64,000 nucleotides of DNA, taken from Streptomyces olivaceoviridis. Lineage in GTDB: Bacteria; Actinomycetota; Actinomycetes; Streptomycetales; Streptomycetaceae. The notes under the pieces are model-generated. The model worked only from the letters and a program-made list of their open reading frames with translations, was not told the origin of the DNA and ran no database searches. A program made the translations under genes and the position numbers. How positions within the stretch are numbered: the first letter of the stretch is position 1; every line of letters starts with the position of its first letter. This document shows positions 37,382 to 45,024 of the stretch, one piece after another. The stretch covers positions 62,001 through 126,000 of the forward strand of contig NZ_BMUI01000006.1 in NCBI RefSeq assembly GCF_014650115.1, written 5' to 3'.

Positions 37382-37505
37382 GCCGCTGCTCGAAGACAAC
37401 CCCGCGCACTCAGCGCGGCGAGGGCCCTGCCGGCCTCCGCCACGGCACGGTGCTGCCGGTGACGGAGGCCGAGTACGAGCGGCTGCTCAGGACGTACGGA
37501 TGGGC
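37382..37505. other. Intergenic stretch with a possible coding remnant
   Basis: No intact gene. In one plus-strand frame HGTVLPVTEAEYERLLRTYG reads with coding-like codon use (about 37441-37500) but has no start and no stop before it runs antisense into the phosphatase gene. It may be the last piece of a deleted gene in this decaying interval. Confidence 0.3.
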
Positions 37506-38300
37506 TCAGCTGACGAAGTACGTCGGGTTCGGCAGCTTGTACGTCCGGTCGGCGTGGCCGCCGTCCAGGTCCGAGTACTGGTCGCCGAAGTTGGCGATGA
37601 TCTCGTAGCCCAGGTCCTCGATGTGCTCGCGCGTCCCGGACTTGTACTGCACGGTCGTGCAGTTCCAGGTGCCCGGGGTGGCGCAGTCCTTCAGGTAGGC
37701 CGGCGGGTTGGCCTTGTCCTTGAGGAACATGTGGCCGGCGTCGAGGTTCACGTCGGCGCCGACCTTCTTCAGGTTCTCCACGGCGGCGGCGCGCTGGGCC
37801 TCGCTGAGGCCGGAGTTGTAGAAGACCTCGACGCCCTCGGCCGCGGCGTAGCGCACGAGCTCCGGGCTGCCGAAGACGGCGGGCCGGTCGGCGCGGTTCA
37901 CGTAGTCGTTCCAGGTGCCGGAGTTGTACGTGTAGTTGTACCGCTTCTCGTAGTCCAGGCTGAGCAGCAGCGTGTCGTCGATGTCGAAGACGACGGCCGG
38001 CTTCTCGCCCTTGTGGTGCGCCTTGCGGGCAGCCTTGTCGATGTAGCTCTTGGCGTCGGCGTCGATGCGCGCCAGGTCCTTGGCGTACGGGCTGTCCTTG
38101 GACGCCTGGTAGACGCCGTCGCTGTCGGCGGTGGTGCCGTAGTAGGTGTCGATGTCCTTCACCAGGACCCCGATGTTGTACGGCTCGTGGGTGGAGTTGG
38201 CCGTCGACTGACCGGCGCCGGCCGCGCCCGCGCCGTACAGCGCCGCACCGGCGACGACACAGGCGGCACCGGCCGCGACCGCCTTGAGGGACTTCCGCAT
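37506..38300 (-). CDS. Secreted HAD-family acid phosphatase
   Basis: 264 residues. Signal peptide MRKSLKAVAAGAACVVAGAA to about residue 30, then a HAD phosphatase domain with the nucleophile motif AVVFDIDDTLLLSLDYEKRY (Asp about 106), motif II in VFYNSGLSEAQRAA and late acidic motif IIANFGDQYSDLDGGHADR. This is the acid phosphatase class B/lipoprotein e(P4) type, acting on phosphomonoesters outside the cell. ATG at 38300 has GGAGAA five bases upstream and starts the signal peptide; the longer frame to 38363 is not needed. Confidence 0.9.
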   Translation of the reverse strand: MRKSLKAVAAGAACVVAGAALYGAGAAGAGQSTANSTHEPYNIGVLVKDIDTYYGTTADSDGVYQASKDSPYAKDLARIDADAKSYIDKAARKAHHKGEKPAVVFDIDDTLLLSLDYEKRYNYTYNSGTWNDYVNRADRPAVFGSPELVRYAAAEGVEVFYNSGLSEAQRAAAVENLKKVGADVNLDAGHMFLKDKANPPAYLKDCATPGTWNCTTVQYKSGTREHIEDLGYEIIANFGDQYSDLDGGHADRTYKLPNPTYFVS

Positions 38301-38489
38301 GAATTCTCCGGATCTGGTGGATGAGAGTGACATACCAGGTCGGAGACTGTCTACGCGCATCACGCGAACAGGGCGAGCCCCGTTACCCGATCGATACGCA
38401 GCCTTGTTCCGCTCCCACCTGGAGCATTACCTTCCGATTGCCTCGATCGGGGGTTGCAGGCGACCGCCTCTGGCCGCGGAAGGTCGCGC

Positions 38490-38885
38490 ATGAAGGACGT
38501 CACGGCCGTTTGGGACGACGGCGGGTTCCGCGTGGACCCGAGGGCCTACCTGGCCGAATTGCCGCGTCCGCGGGCCGACCTGCCCCCGGGCGCCCGGTCC
38601 TTCGCCACCGACCCCGACCACAACGACATCGCGGGCGCCACCCGATGTGTGAAGGATTTGGAACCGGCCGGGGTCCACCTCGCCACCGACAAGAGCGGCG
38701 GGCTGGTCTTGGACTTCGCGCCCGACAAGTTCAAGCACGACTCCGGCCCGCGCATCAGCTACTCGGGCGTGCGGCACTTCTCGGTCGACTACGAACACTC
38801 CATCGACTGGATGAGCGTCGACACCGTGCTCCTCGACGACATACTTCCCGCGAGAACGGCGGCTGCCTGCACGAGATCGCCACGT
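38490..38885 (+). pseudogene. Broken conserved hypothetical gene
   Basis: MKDVTAVWDDGGFRVDPRAY through about 110 residues with good codon bias (ending VDTVLLDDI) in one frame. At about 38845 the homologous-looking sequence continues in another frame as ENGGCLHEIAT and is lost within 40 bases, where the convergent broken gene begins. I do not recognise the family. A frameshift plus loss of the 3' end is the simplest reading. A real short protein ending at 39089 in the first frame is less likely, because the composition after 38850 is non-coding. Confidence 0.5.
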
Positions 38886-38907
38886 CGGCGCTCGAACGTC
38901 ACGCTGC

Positions 38908-39352
38908 TCATCTCTGGCCTTCTGCTGGGCGGGGCTCGGGGAACGCCCGGCGCACGAGGCCGGAGACGGCGGCGACACGGGCGGCGCCCTCCGGCGTCAG
39001 GTGCACGTGTGCGGAGTGTTCGCTCCCGTGATGCGCGTCGGTGTCCGCCTCGCACAGGAACGGGTCGGCGCGGGCGGCGAGTCCGGTGAGCTCGGCGCGG
39101 GGCCCGCTGTCCCCTCGGTACGCGGACACGCTCCCCTGGCACGCGGCGCGCGAGCCCGTGGCCATCGGTGTCGTGCGCGACGGCGCGCGCGGTCAGCCGG
39201 AAGACGCCCTTCAGGACGTCGGCGTCCGGCCGGTCGGCGGGTGCGGCCCAGATCGCGGTGAGCCGCGCCGGATCCGTGTGCCGTCGCGACGTGGCGAACG
39301 TGCCGGACCCGGCGTCCACCCACAGCTGTCGGGAGGGGGCGCCGGCCGGCAT
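38908..39352 (-). pseudogene. Frameshifted hypothetical gene
   Basis: Coding signal starts at ATG 39352 (LWVDAGSGTFATSRRHTDPA, then GVFRLTARAVAHDTDGHG). At about 39110 it moves to another frame that reads LTGLAARADPFLCEADTD and HVHLTPEGAARVAAVSGLVR to a TGA at 38908. Third-position GC is high in each segment on its own side only, which argues for a single frameshift in a former 147-residue gene. Family not recognised. A sequencing error cannot be excluded here, as only one shift is needed. Confidence 0.5.
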
Positions 39353-39400
39353 GGCGGGAGGGCACGACGCCTGCTCCCCCGCTTCGGCTCACGGCACCGG

Positions 39401-39682
39401 TCAGACCTCCATCACCGCGTCGCAGTCCGGGCACACCAGGGACGCGTACGCGGCGGGGTACCACGGCTCCCCGGGGCGCCGGGAAGGGCTCCGGGGAGCC
39501 TTCGTCATGGCGAAGGTGTCCTTGCCGCACAGGGTCCGCGGGCCGGCGGCGTCGGGCCTGTCGGGAGCGACGGGCGCCGCGTGCACCCTGCGGGGGAGCC
39601 GTTCCGCGTCGGGCGGTCCGGCCGCGGGGGCGCGTGCGGCCACGGGCTGTTCGAGCTCGTACACGACGACGATCTCGCTCAT
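39401..39682 (-). CDS. Small Cys-containing hypothetical protein
   Basis: 93 residues. Nothing recognised beyond three cysteines arranged as TLCGKDTFAM...SLVCPDCDAV, which could bind zinc, near the C terminus. Similar small Streptomyces proteins have a TLCG...CP.C pattern. ATG start 38 bases after the preceding monooxygenase-like gene on the same strand, so possibly co-transcribed. Confidence 0.55.
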   Translation of the reverse strand: MSEIVVVYELEQPVAARAPAAGPPDAERLPRRVHAAPVAPDRPDAAGPRTLCGKDTFAMTKAPRSPSRRPGEPWYPAAYASLVCPDCDAVMEV

Positions 39683-39719
39683 GTCTCCACCGTAGGCGCG
39701 ACGGCCCGGCGCGGCCCGT

Positions 39720-40025
39720 TCACCCGCCGGCGGCGCCGGGCAGGCCGAGTTCGCGGCCTCGGTAGAAGCCCTCGCGTTCCTCGGCGACGAAGGGGGCCAT
39801 GGCCGCCCGCCGCCGGGCCTCCGCCTCGGAGGTCCGCCACGCGTCGCACGCCTCGCGGGAGTCCCAGAACGACACCCCGGTGATCTCCTGTCCGTCCTCG
39901 GACCAGTACGCGTAGGCCCGGTGCAGCCCCTGCGGTGCGGGCTCCGGGCGCCACGCCCTCTCGAAGTCGTCCAGCGTGCCCGGCTGAAGGCGGCGCGTCG
40001 TCACCCACACGTAGTGCTCCCGCAT
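39720..40025 (-). CDS. Antibiotic biosynthesis monooxygenase (ABM) domain protein
   Basis: 101-residue single-domain protein with a dimeric ferredoxin-like ABM fold: EHYVWVTTRRLQPGTLDDFE, RAYAYWSEDGQEITGVSFWD and SREACDAWRTSEAEARRRA. Such proteins include cofactor-free oxygenases, haem-degrading enzymes and many of unknown role; no haem-binding motif is visible. ATG with GGGAGCC upstream. Confidence 0.7.
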   Translation of the reverse strand: MREHYVWVTTRRLQPGTLDDFERAWRPEPAPQGLHRAYAYWSEDGQEITGVSFWDSREACDAWRTSEAEARRRAAMAPFVAEEREGFYRGRELGLPGAAGG

Positions 40026-40133
40026 GGCGGCTCCCTCCGTACCCGTTCGGCTCGCCCCCTCTCAGGGTCACCGTAGGCCCGATGCGCCGCTTCCGCCGCC
40101 CGGCCACCGCCGGCCGGCCCGCGCCCGCTGGCG

Positions 40134-40721
40134 TCAGGCCCGGTGCGGCCACCCCGGGTCCCGGCCGCTGAGGCCGACGGCCCGGTCCAGCGGGGTTGCG
40201 TCCGCGGGGACCGGGACGACCGGGCCGAAGAGGCCGTCGCCGCGGTCGGGGCGGTCGGCCGCGGCGCGGAGGAAGGTGAGGGCCGAGTCCAGGGCGGCCG
40301 GGTCCGGGGCGTAGTCCTGGCCGGTGGCGCGGGCCAGGTCCCAGCCGTGGATCACCAGCTCGTCGGCGACGACGGCGCCCGCGACCGCGCCGGGCAGGTC
40401 CACCCCGCCGACGCGGGTGTCGCCGGTCCAGGCGGCCGGGTCGCGCCAGGCGTCGGCCAGCGCGTCCAGCGCCTTCGGCAGCTCCTCGCGCCAGCCGGGG
40501 CCGAGGTCCGGGAAGGCGGCGTCCGGGTGGGTGTCGGTGGTCGTGCCGAGGTCCTTGCGGGCGGCGTCCCGAAAGGCCACGGACAGCATCAGCAGGTGGC
40601 CCAGCAGGTTGCGCACCGCGTGGTCCGGGCAGGGTGTGGCGGCGGTCAGCCGCTCGTCGGTCACCGACTCGGCGAGCCGGGCCACGATCCTGGTCTGGGG
40701 GCCGAGGTCCACCATGGTCAT
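40134..40721 (-). CDS. TIGR03086-type DinB/mycothiol-dependent-enzyme-like protein
   Basis: 195 residues, the four-helix DinB/maleylpyruvate isomerase N-terminal fold common in actinobacteria. TPCPDHAVRNLLGHLL near residue 32 carries the first metal histidine, and the second site is VVADELVIHGWDLARATGQD. These proteins are thought to use mycothiol or another low-molecular-weight thiol; the substrate is unknown. ATG at 40721 is preferred over the GTG two codons earlier because GAAGGAG is ideally spaced. It follows the DUF6010 gene by two bases. Confidence 0.8.
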   Translation of the reverse strand: MTMVDLGPQTRIVARLAESVTDERLTAATPCPDHAVRNLLGHLLMLSVAFRDAARKDLGTTTDTHPDAAFPDLGPGWREELPKALDALADAWRDPAAWTGDTRVGGVDLPGAVAGAVVADELVIHGWDLARATGQDYAPDPAALDSALTFLRAAADRPDRGDGLFGPVVPVPADATPLDRAVGLSGRDPGWPHRA

Positions 40722-40723
40722 GC

Positions 40724-41170
40724 TCACTCCTTCAGGGTCGCGCTCTCCGTACGAAGGGCTGACCGGCGGGCCCCCGGAAACTCATCGGTGCGGCGCAGCG
40801 GCTCCCACGGCGCGCGACCGCCGGCGAGGCACCAGACGGCGATCACCGGGTCGCACAGCGCGCAGCCGAACGACGAGTCGTGCGCGAAGGGGATGATCGG
40901 GTGGCCCTTGAGGTGGTGGACGACGTCCCACGCGGTGTGCAGCAGCCAGCCGACGCCGATGAACGCCCAGGAGTCCAGGCCCTTGTAGGCGACGCAGGTG
41001 GCGAGCGCCGTGAACGCGAACTCCCAGCCGCCAAGGCCGCCGCCGCTGAGGTAGGCGGCTCCGGCACCGGCCACGACGACCGCGTTGAGGCGGCGCCGGT
41101 GGGGTTCCGGGACGAGGGACATGAGGGTGACGTAGAGCAGGCCGATGAGAAGGGGGGCGAGGTAGCGCAT
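40724..41170 (-). CDS. DUF6010-like small membrane protein
   Basis: 148 residues with about four hydrophobic segments. Distinct block AYLSGGGLGGWEFAFTALAT, then GVGWLLHTAWDVVHHLKGHP and SFGCALCDPVIAVWCL, rich in His and Cys at membrane borders. It matches the uncharacterised DUF6010 family as I recall. ATG start. Two bases upstream of the DinB-like gene, so they form a small operon. No function can be given. Confidence 0.7.
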   Translation of the reverse strand: MRYLAPLLIGLLYVTLMSLVPEPHRRRLNAVVVAGAGAAYLSGGGLGGWEFAFTALATCVAYKGLDSWAFIGVGWLLHTAWDVVHHLKGHPIIPFAHDSSFGCALCDPVIAVWCLAGGRAPWEPLRRTDEFPGARRSALRTESATLKE

Positions 41171-41326
41171 GCGGCCGACGGTAGGTGCGCGGGCGCGGGT
41201 GCCCCAGGGGCTCCAGTGCCAGGTTGCGACGGATTGTCGCCGTCACGTCAGGAGGTGGCCGTTTCCGCCGTACCTAGGTCACCTGCCCGATCCGCGGCCC
41301 CCGCCTTAGGCCCACGATGACCGGGC

Positions 41327-42559
41327 ATGACGACTTCCTGGACCGTGTCCCGCGTGCTGCGGGACCGCAACGCGGGGCTGTGTCTCACCGGCCTGGTGGT
41401 GTCCGCCTTCGGCACCTCCTCGCTGTGGCTGGCGTCGGGTGTGTGGGTGAAGGAGCTGACCGGGTCGGACGGACTGGCCGCCCTGTGCCTGCTCGCGATG
41501 TGGGCGCCCACCCTGGCCGGCCCGGCGCTCGGCACGCTCGCCGACCGGTTCCGCCGCAAGCCCCTGCTCATCACGGTGAACCTGGGCCTCGCGGCGCTGC
41601 TGCCCGCCCTGTTCGCCGTCGACTCCCGCGGCCGTCTGTGGCTGCTGTTCGCCGTCCTGGTGGTGTACGGCGCCGCCGGTGCCGTCCATGACGCCGCCGA
41701 GTCGGCGCTGATGACGGCGGCGGTCGGCCCGGACCTGCTCGGTGACGTCAACGGGCTGCGGATGACGCTCACCGAGGGCATGAAGCTCGTCGCCCCGCTG
41801 ACCGGTGCGGGCCTCTACACGGCGTGGGGCGGCCCTGCCGTGGCCTGCCTGGACGCCGTCACCTTCCTGCTCGCCGCCGGGCTGTGCGGCCTGCTGCGGG
41901 TGCGCGAGGAACCGCCCGTGCGGTCCGGCGAGGGCTGGCGGAGGCAGACGGCGGAGGGGGTCCGGCACCTGTGGGGCCACCCCGGGCTGCGCCCGCTGGT
42001 CCGGGCGGGGGGTACGACGATGCTGCTGACGGCGCTGAGCGGCACCACGGTGTACGCCGTGGTCGACCGCCTCGGCCACTCCCCCGCCTACACGGGCGTG
42101 CTGTACGCCGCCCAGGGCGCCGGTTCGGTGGCGGCGGGGCTGCTCGCCGGGCCGGCGCTGCGCAGGCTGGGCGGGCGGCGGTTCGCGGCGGCCGGGATCG
42201 CGCTGACCGGGGCCGCGGTGGTGGCGCGGGCGGTGCCGTGGGACCCGGTGGCCCTGGCCACCAGCGTGGCCTGCGGGCTGGGCCTGCCCTGTGTGCTGGT
42301 CGCCGCGCTGACGGCGGTGCAGCGGGAGACCCCCGGCCCGCTGCTGGGCCGGGCGACGGCCACCGCCGGCACGCTGCTCTTCACCCCGAACGTGCTCGGC
42401 CTCGCCCTGGGCGCCGGCCTGGTCGAACTGGCCGGCCCCGGCCTGCTGCTGCCCCTCTACGGCCTGGCACTGCTCCTGACGGCGCTGCCACTGGCTCAAC
42501 GCACCGCGAGTGCCCCCCGAACCGCCGCCAAGTCCCCGTCCGACGCCAACCCCGCGTGA
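41327..42559 (+). CDS. MFS transporter (drug-efflux type)
   Basis: 410 residues, about 12 hydrophobic helices. Motif A of the major facilitator superfamily is GTLADRFRRKPLLITVNLG (about residues 69-87). Probable proton-driven exporter; the substrate is unknown. ATG start. The last 20 or so residues (QRTASAPRTAAKSPSDANPA) are not typical of the family: they are encoded antisense to a duplicated copy of the 3' end of the next, converging gene, so the original C terminus has been replaced or extended. Confidence 0.85.
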   Translation: MTTSWTVSRVLRDRNAGLCLTGLVVSAFGTSSLWLASGVWVKELTGSDGLAALCLLAMWAPTLAGPALGTLADRFRRKPLLITVNLGLAALLPALFAVDSRGRLWLLFAVLVVYGAAGAVHDAAESALMTAAVGPDLLGDVNGLRMTLTEGMKLVAPLTGAGLYTAWGGPAVACLDAVTFLLAAGLCGLLRVREEPPVRSGEGWRRQTAEGVRHLWGHPGLRPLVRAGGTTMLLTALSGTTVYAVVDRLGHSPAYTGVLYAAQGAGSVAAGLLAGPALRRLGGRRFAAAGIALTGAAVVARAVPWDPVALATSVACGLGLPCVLVAALTAVQRETPGPLLGRATATAGTLLFTPNVLGLALGAGLVELAGPGLLLPLYGLALLLTALPLAQRTASAPRTAAKSPSDANPA

Positions 42560-42778
42560 TACAACCGCAACTCCGTCGCACCGTCGCCACGCACGCGTGC
42601 AACGACTGACCAACCCCCGGGCCGCCGCTGCCGCCCACCGCCTGACACCGCTCCTGACGACGCTGCCACCGGCTCAACGCACCGCGAGTGCCCCCCGAAC
42701 CGCCGCCAAGTCCCCGTCCGACGCCAACCCCGCGTGGTACAACCGCAACTCCGTCGCGCCTTCGGCACGCGCGCGTGC
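42464..42778. repeat. Tandem duplication at a convergent gene junction
   Basis: Bases 42464-42600 and 42642-42778 align without gaps at an offset of 178, with about nine mismatches in 137 positions by eye. The right copy holds the 3' end and stop of the minus-strand gene at 42674. The left copy holds the last codons of the MFS gene and, antisense, the same C-terminal peptide of the minus-strand gene. One difference (TGAT versus TGGT) makes the MFS stop codon in the left copy only. Confidence 0.85.
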
Positions 42779-43837
42779 CGCGTCCGCCGCGAGGGTGGCG
42801 GGGCTGCCGCCCATCCCCGTGACGACCGTGAAGTTGGCGGCCAGCACGGTGCCCTCGCGGGCCTGCCCGGCGAAGGGCGCCAGCAGGGCCGTACCGCCGG
42901 TGCAGGGCACCACCACGCCGTCGGCCACGGACAGGATGTGGGCGGGGTCGACACCGACGTTGGCGCCGCAGTGGTACGGGACCGGGTCGGCGTGCAACAG
43001 GACCTGGAAGCCGTCCGGCGCGGCGGCGCGCACGGCGGTGACGGCCTCCTCCTGGAGGGTGCGGGCGGTGGTGTCGCGCCACGCGCGCGTGGCTGCCGCC
43101 GCGTCCTCGCCGAGCAGCTTCTCCACCGTCGGCCAGCCCCCGTCGTCCGCCGCGCCCCGCCACAGCGGCTCCAGCGCCTCGCGTACGGCCCCCGCCAGCG
43201 CGTCGGCGTCCAGTCCCCGCTCGCCGTAGCCGGTGCGGCAGGACGGGCAGAAGCACAGGGACATCAGGTACTGCCCGGCGTCCCCGAGGCCGACGCCGGC
43301 GGTCTTGTCGTGGGCGTGCAGGTGCTGGAGCCCGTACCAGCCGAGGGACTCCAGTTCGGTGCCGTGCGCGCCGGGGCGTACGGCGGCCTCGGCGGCCAGG
43401 TCGACCAGGTACGCGCGCGTGGCGGGCTGGGCGACGCAGGGGGCCCACGGGTAGCGGTCGCCGTAGGCGTTGACGACCGAGGTGTCCGGATGTTCGGCGC
43501 CCAGGCGGGAGTTGTGGGCGAGGACGACCCAGGTGTGCACCTCCAGGCCGGCCGCGGCCAGGGCTTCGGCGGCCTCGCCGTAGGCGTTGCCGGGGGCCCA
43601 GCGGCCGGCGGGGTAGGGCCGCAGACCGCGGCCCGCCCAGCGGTCGCCCGGCGGGTAGAGCACGGCCGCGTACTCGGCGGTGACGATGCGGTGGCGGGGG
43701 TGGCGGGGGGTGAGGGCACGCGTGGAGTGGTAGGCGGAGGCCAGGGTCACCTGCTCCACGCCGAGTCCGGCGATCCGCTCCGGGGCGGCGGGGTCCCCGT
43801 TGACGTCCCAGGGGTAGACGAACGCCGACGCCTTCAC
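42674..43837 (-). CDS. Putative glycoside hydrolase-like protein of unknown family
   Basis: 387 residues, no signal peptide. The pattern suggests a TIM-barrel carbohydrate enzyme: SAFVYPWDVNGDP at the N terminus, AAGLEVHTWVVLAHNSRLG, ELESLGWYGLQHLHAHDKTA, a CFCPSC cluster (about residue 195) and VLLHADPVPYHCGANVG. I do not recognise an established family or certain catalytic pair. GTG at 43837 with GGGGGAGGAC upstream. Its start lies 34 bases after the kdgD stop on the same strand, so it belongs to the kdgD transcript and probably acts on a uronate-containing substrate (inference). Confidence 0.7.
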   Translation of the reverse strand: MKASAFVYPWDVNGDPAAPERIAGLGVEQVTLASAYHSTRALTPRHPRHRIVTAEYAAVLYPPGDRWAGRGLRPYPAGRWAPGNAYGEAAEALAAAGLEVHTWVVLAHNSRLGAEHPDTSVVNAYGDRYPWAPCVAQPATRAYLVDLAAEAAVRPGAHGTELESLGWYGLQHLHAHDKTAGVGLGDAGQYLMSLCFCPSCRTGYGERGLDADALAGAVREALEPLWRGAADDGGWPTVEKLLGEDAAAATRAWRDTTARTLQEEAVTAVRAAAPDGFQVLLHADPVPYHCGANVGVDPAHILSVADGVVVPCTGGTALLAPFAGQAREGTVLAANFTVVTGMGGSPATLAADAARARAEGATELRLYHAGLASDGDLAAVRGALAVR

Positions 43838-43871
43838 GCGTCCTCCCCCGGCAGGGCGTGGCCGTGCTCGC

Positions 43872-44813
43872 TCACGCGTCCTCCTCCAGCAGTTCGTAAC
43901 CTCGTTCGATGAGTCGGGCGAGTTGTTTGACATGCTCCTCGGCCGGCTCGTGCAGCGGGGGCCGGACCTCGCCCACGTCCAGGCCGCGCAGCCGTACCCC
44001 GGCCTTGACGAGGGAGACGGCGTATCCGCGGCCCTGGGCGCGCAGTTCCACGAAGGGGCGGTAGAAGCCGTCCAGGAGGCGGTGGGCGGTGGCCTGGTCG
44101 CCCGTCTCCAGCGCGCGGTGGAAGGCGAGGGCGATCTCCGGCGCGAAGCAGAACACCGCCGACGAATACAGGGTGATGCCGAGGGCGCGGTAGGCGAGCT
44201 GGGTCTGCTCGGCGGTGGGCAGGCCGTTGAAGTACAGGAAGTCGCCGGGGACCTCGGTGCGGACCGCGCTGACGATCCGCTGCATGAGGTCCAGGTCGCC
44301 AAGGCCGTCCTTGAGGCCGATGACGCCGTCGGTGCGGGCCAGTTCGACCACGGTCGCCGGAGTGAAGAGGGCGTTGTCGCGCTGGTAGACGATGACGGGC
44401 AGGTCGGTGGCGGCGGCGACCTCCCGGTAGTGCCGCAGCAGACCCTCCTGGTCGGCGAGCACGAGGTACGGCGGCATGGCGAGGAGCCCGTCGGCGCCCG
44501 CACCGGCGGCGAGACCCGCGTAGCGGACGGCGAGGGCGGTACCGTAACCGGCGCCCGCGACGACCGGGACGCGTCCTTCGGCCGCCTCGACGGCCACCCG
44601 GACGCAGGCCTCGAACTCCTCCGGCAGCAGCGCGTGGAACTCCCCGGTGCCGCAGCAGGCGAAGACGGCGGCGGCACCGGCCGCGACACCGCGGCGCACA
44701 TGGGTGCGGTAGGTGTCCAGGTCGAGTGAGCCGCCGGGGCCGTAGGCCGTGACGGGGAAGAACAGCGGCCCGCGCGGATCGCTGAGCCGTTCGGTCAGAG
44801 GGGCTGGCGTCAC
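43872..44813 (-). CDS. kdgD: 5-dehydro-4-deoxyglucarate dehydratase (KdgD)
   Basis: 313-residue aldolase of the DHDPS/NAL superfamily. It decarboxylates and dehydrates 5-dehydro-4-deoxyglucarate to 2,5-dioxopentanoate. Typical KdgD features: RGPLFFPVTAY, ACCGTGEFHALLPEEF, VIVYQRDNALFTPAT with the active-site Tyr, the Schiff-base lysine in GVIGLKDGLGDLDLMQRI and FNGLPTAEQTQLAYRALGI. I chose GTG 44813 (GGGAGAG upstream); a longer frame to 44879 would start inside the predicted -10 element. Divergent from udh, and leads a transcript with the putative glycosidase. Confidence 0.9.
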   Translation of the reverse strand: MTPAPLTERLSDPRGPLFFPVTAYGPGGSLDLDTYRTHVRRGVAAGAAAVFACCGTGEFHALLPEEFEACVRVAVEAAEGRVPVVAGAGYGTALAVRYAGLAAGAGADGLLAMPPYLVLADQEGLLRHYREVAAATDLPVIVYQRDNALFTPATVVELARTDGVIGLKDGLGDLDLMQRIVSAVRTEVPGDFLYFNGLPTAEQTQLAYRALGITLYSSAVFCFAPEIALAFHRALETGDQATAHRLLDGFYRPFVELRAQGRGYAVSLVKAGVRLRGLDVGEVRPPLHEPAEEHVKQLARLIERGYELLEEDA

Positions 44814-44839
44814 GGACTCTCCCTTGAGACACGCCGGTG

Positions 44840-44872
44840 CATGTTTCTGATCCATGTCCATATTTCTGAACG
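44840..44872 (-). promoter_or_regulatory. Repeated operator-like motif in the kdgD leader
   Basis: CATGTTTCTGATCC (44840) and CATATTTCTGAACG (44859) are near-identical direct repeats 19 bases apart, about two helical turns. The second reads CGTTCAGAAATATG on the minus strand and starts at the predicted kdgD transcription start. The CGT-N5-AATAT core recurs at the udh start (44991-45005). Confidence 0.5.
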
Positions 44873-44877
44873 TGACC

Positions 44878-44907
44878 ACGCTAAAGGGCCTTCTTGCGGC
44901 GGGTCAA
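44878..44907 (-). promoter_or_regulatory. kdgD promoter
   Basis: Minus-strand TTGACC (44907-44902), 18-base spacer, TAGCGT (44883-44878). The predicted start is near 44871. The -10 hexamer is identical to that of the divergent udh promoter. Confidence 0.6.
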
Positions 44908-44956
44908 GCAGGCGAACTCGCACGACGGGAGCGAATTCCCCGTCGTCACGCAAGAC

Positions 44957-44985
44957 TTGACGGTGCCCGGTGGACTCTCTAGCGT
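44957..44985 (+). promoter_or_regulatory. udh promoter
   Basis: TTGACG (44957-44962), 17-base spacer, TAGCGT (44980-44985), a good vegetative Streptomyces promoter. The predicted start is near 44992, 33 bases before the udh ATG, directly on the CGTATGTGAATATCG motif. Confidence 0.65.
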
Positions 44986-44990
44986 GTCCA

Positions 44991-45005
44991 CGTATGTGAA
45001 TATCG
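44991..45005 (+). promoter_or_regulatory. Operator-like motif at the udh transcription start
   Basis: CGTATGTGAATATCG shares CGT-N5-AATAT and flanking G with the motif at the kdgD start, in the same orientation relative to transcription. A repressor bound at both would co-regulate the divergent uronate genes. Confidence 0.45.
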
Positions 45006-45024
45006 GCCACAAGGAGAACCGAGG

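Noticed and set aside
42464-42778. Repeat considered as the ends of an insertion sequence
   Set aside because: The copies are direct, adjacent and contain ends of the two flanking genes; there is no transposase and no inverted ends, so it is a local tandem duplication.
43872-44879. Longer kdgD start at 44879
   Set aside because: That codon lies within the predicted -10 element, and the GTG at 44813 has a good ribosome-binding site and fits the family length.
44840-45005. Direct repeats considered as a phage or mobile element attachment site
   Set aside because: No integrase or tRNA is nearby, and the repeats fit better as operator sites next to two well-placed promoters.
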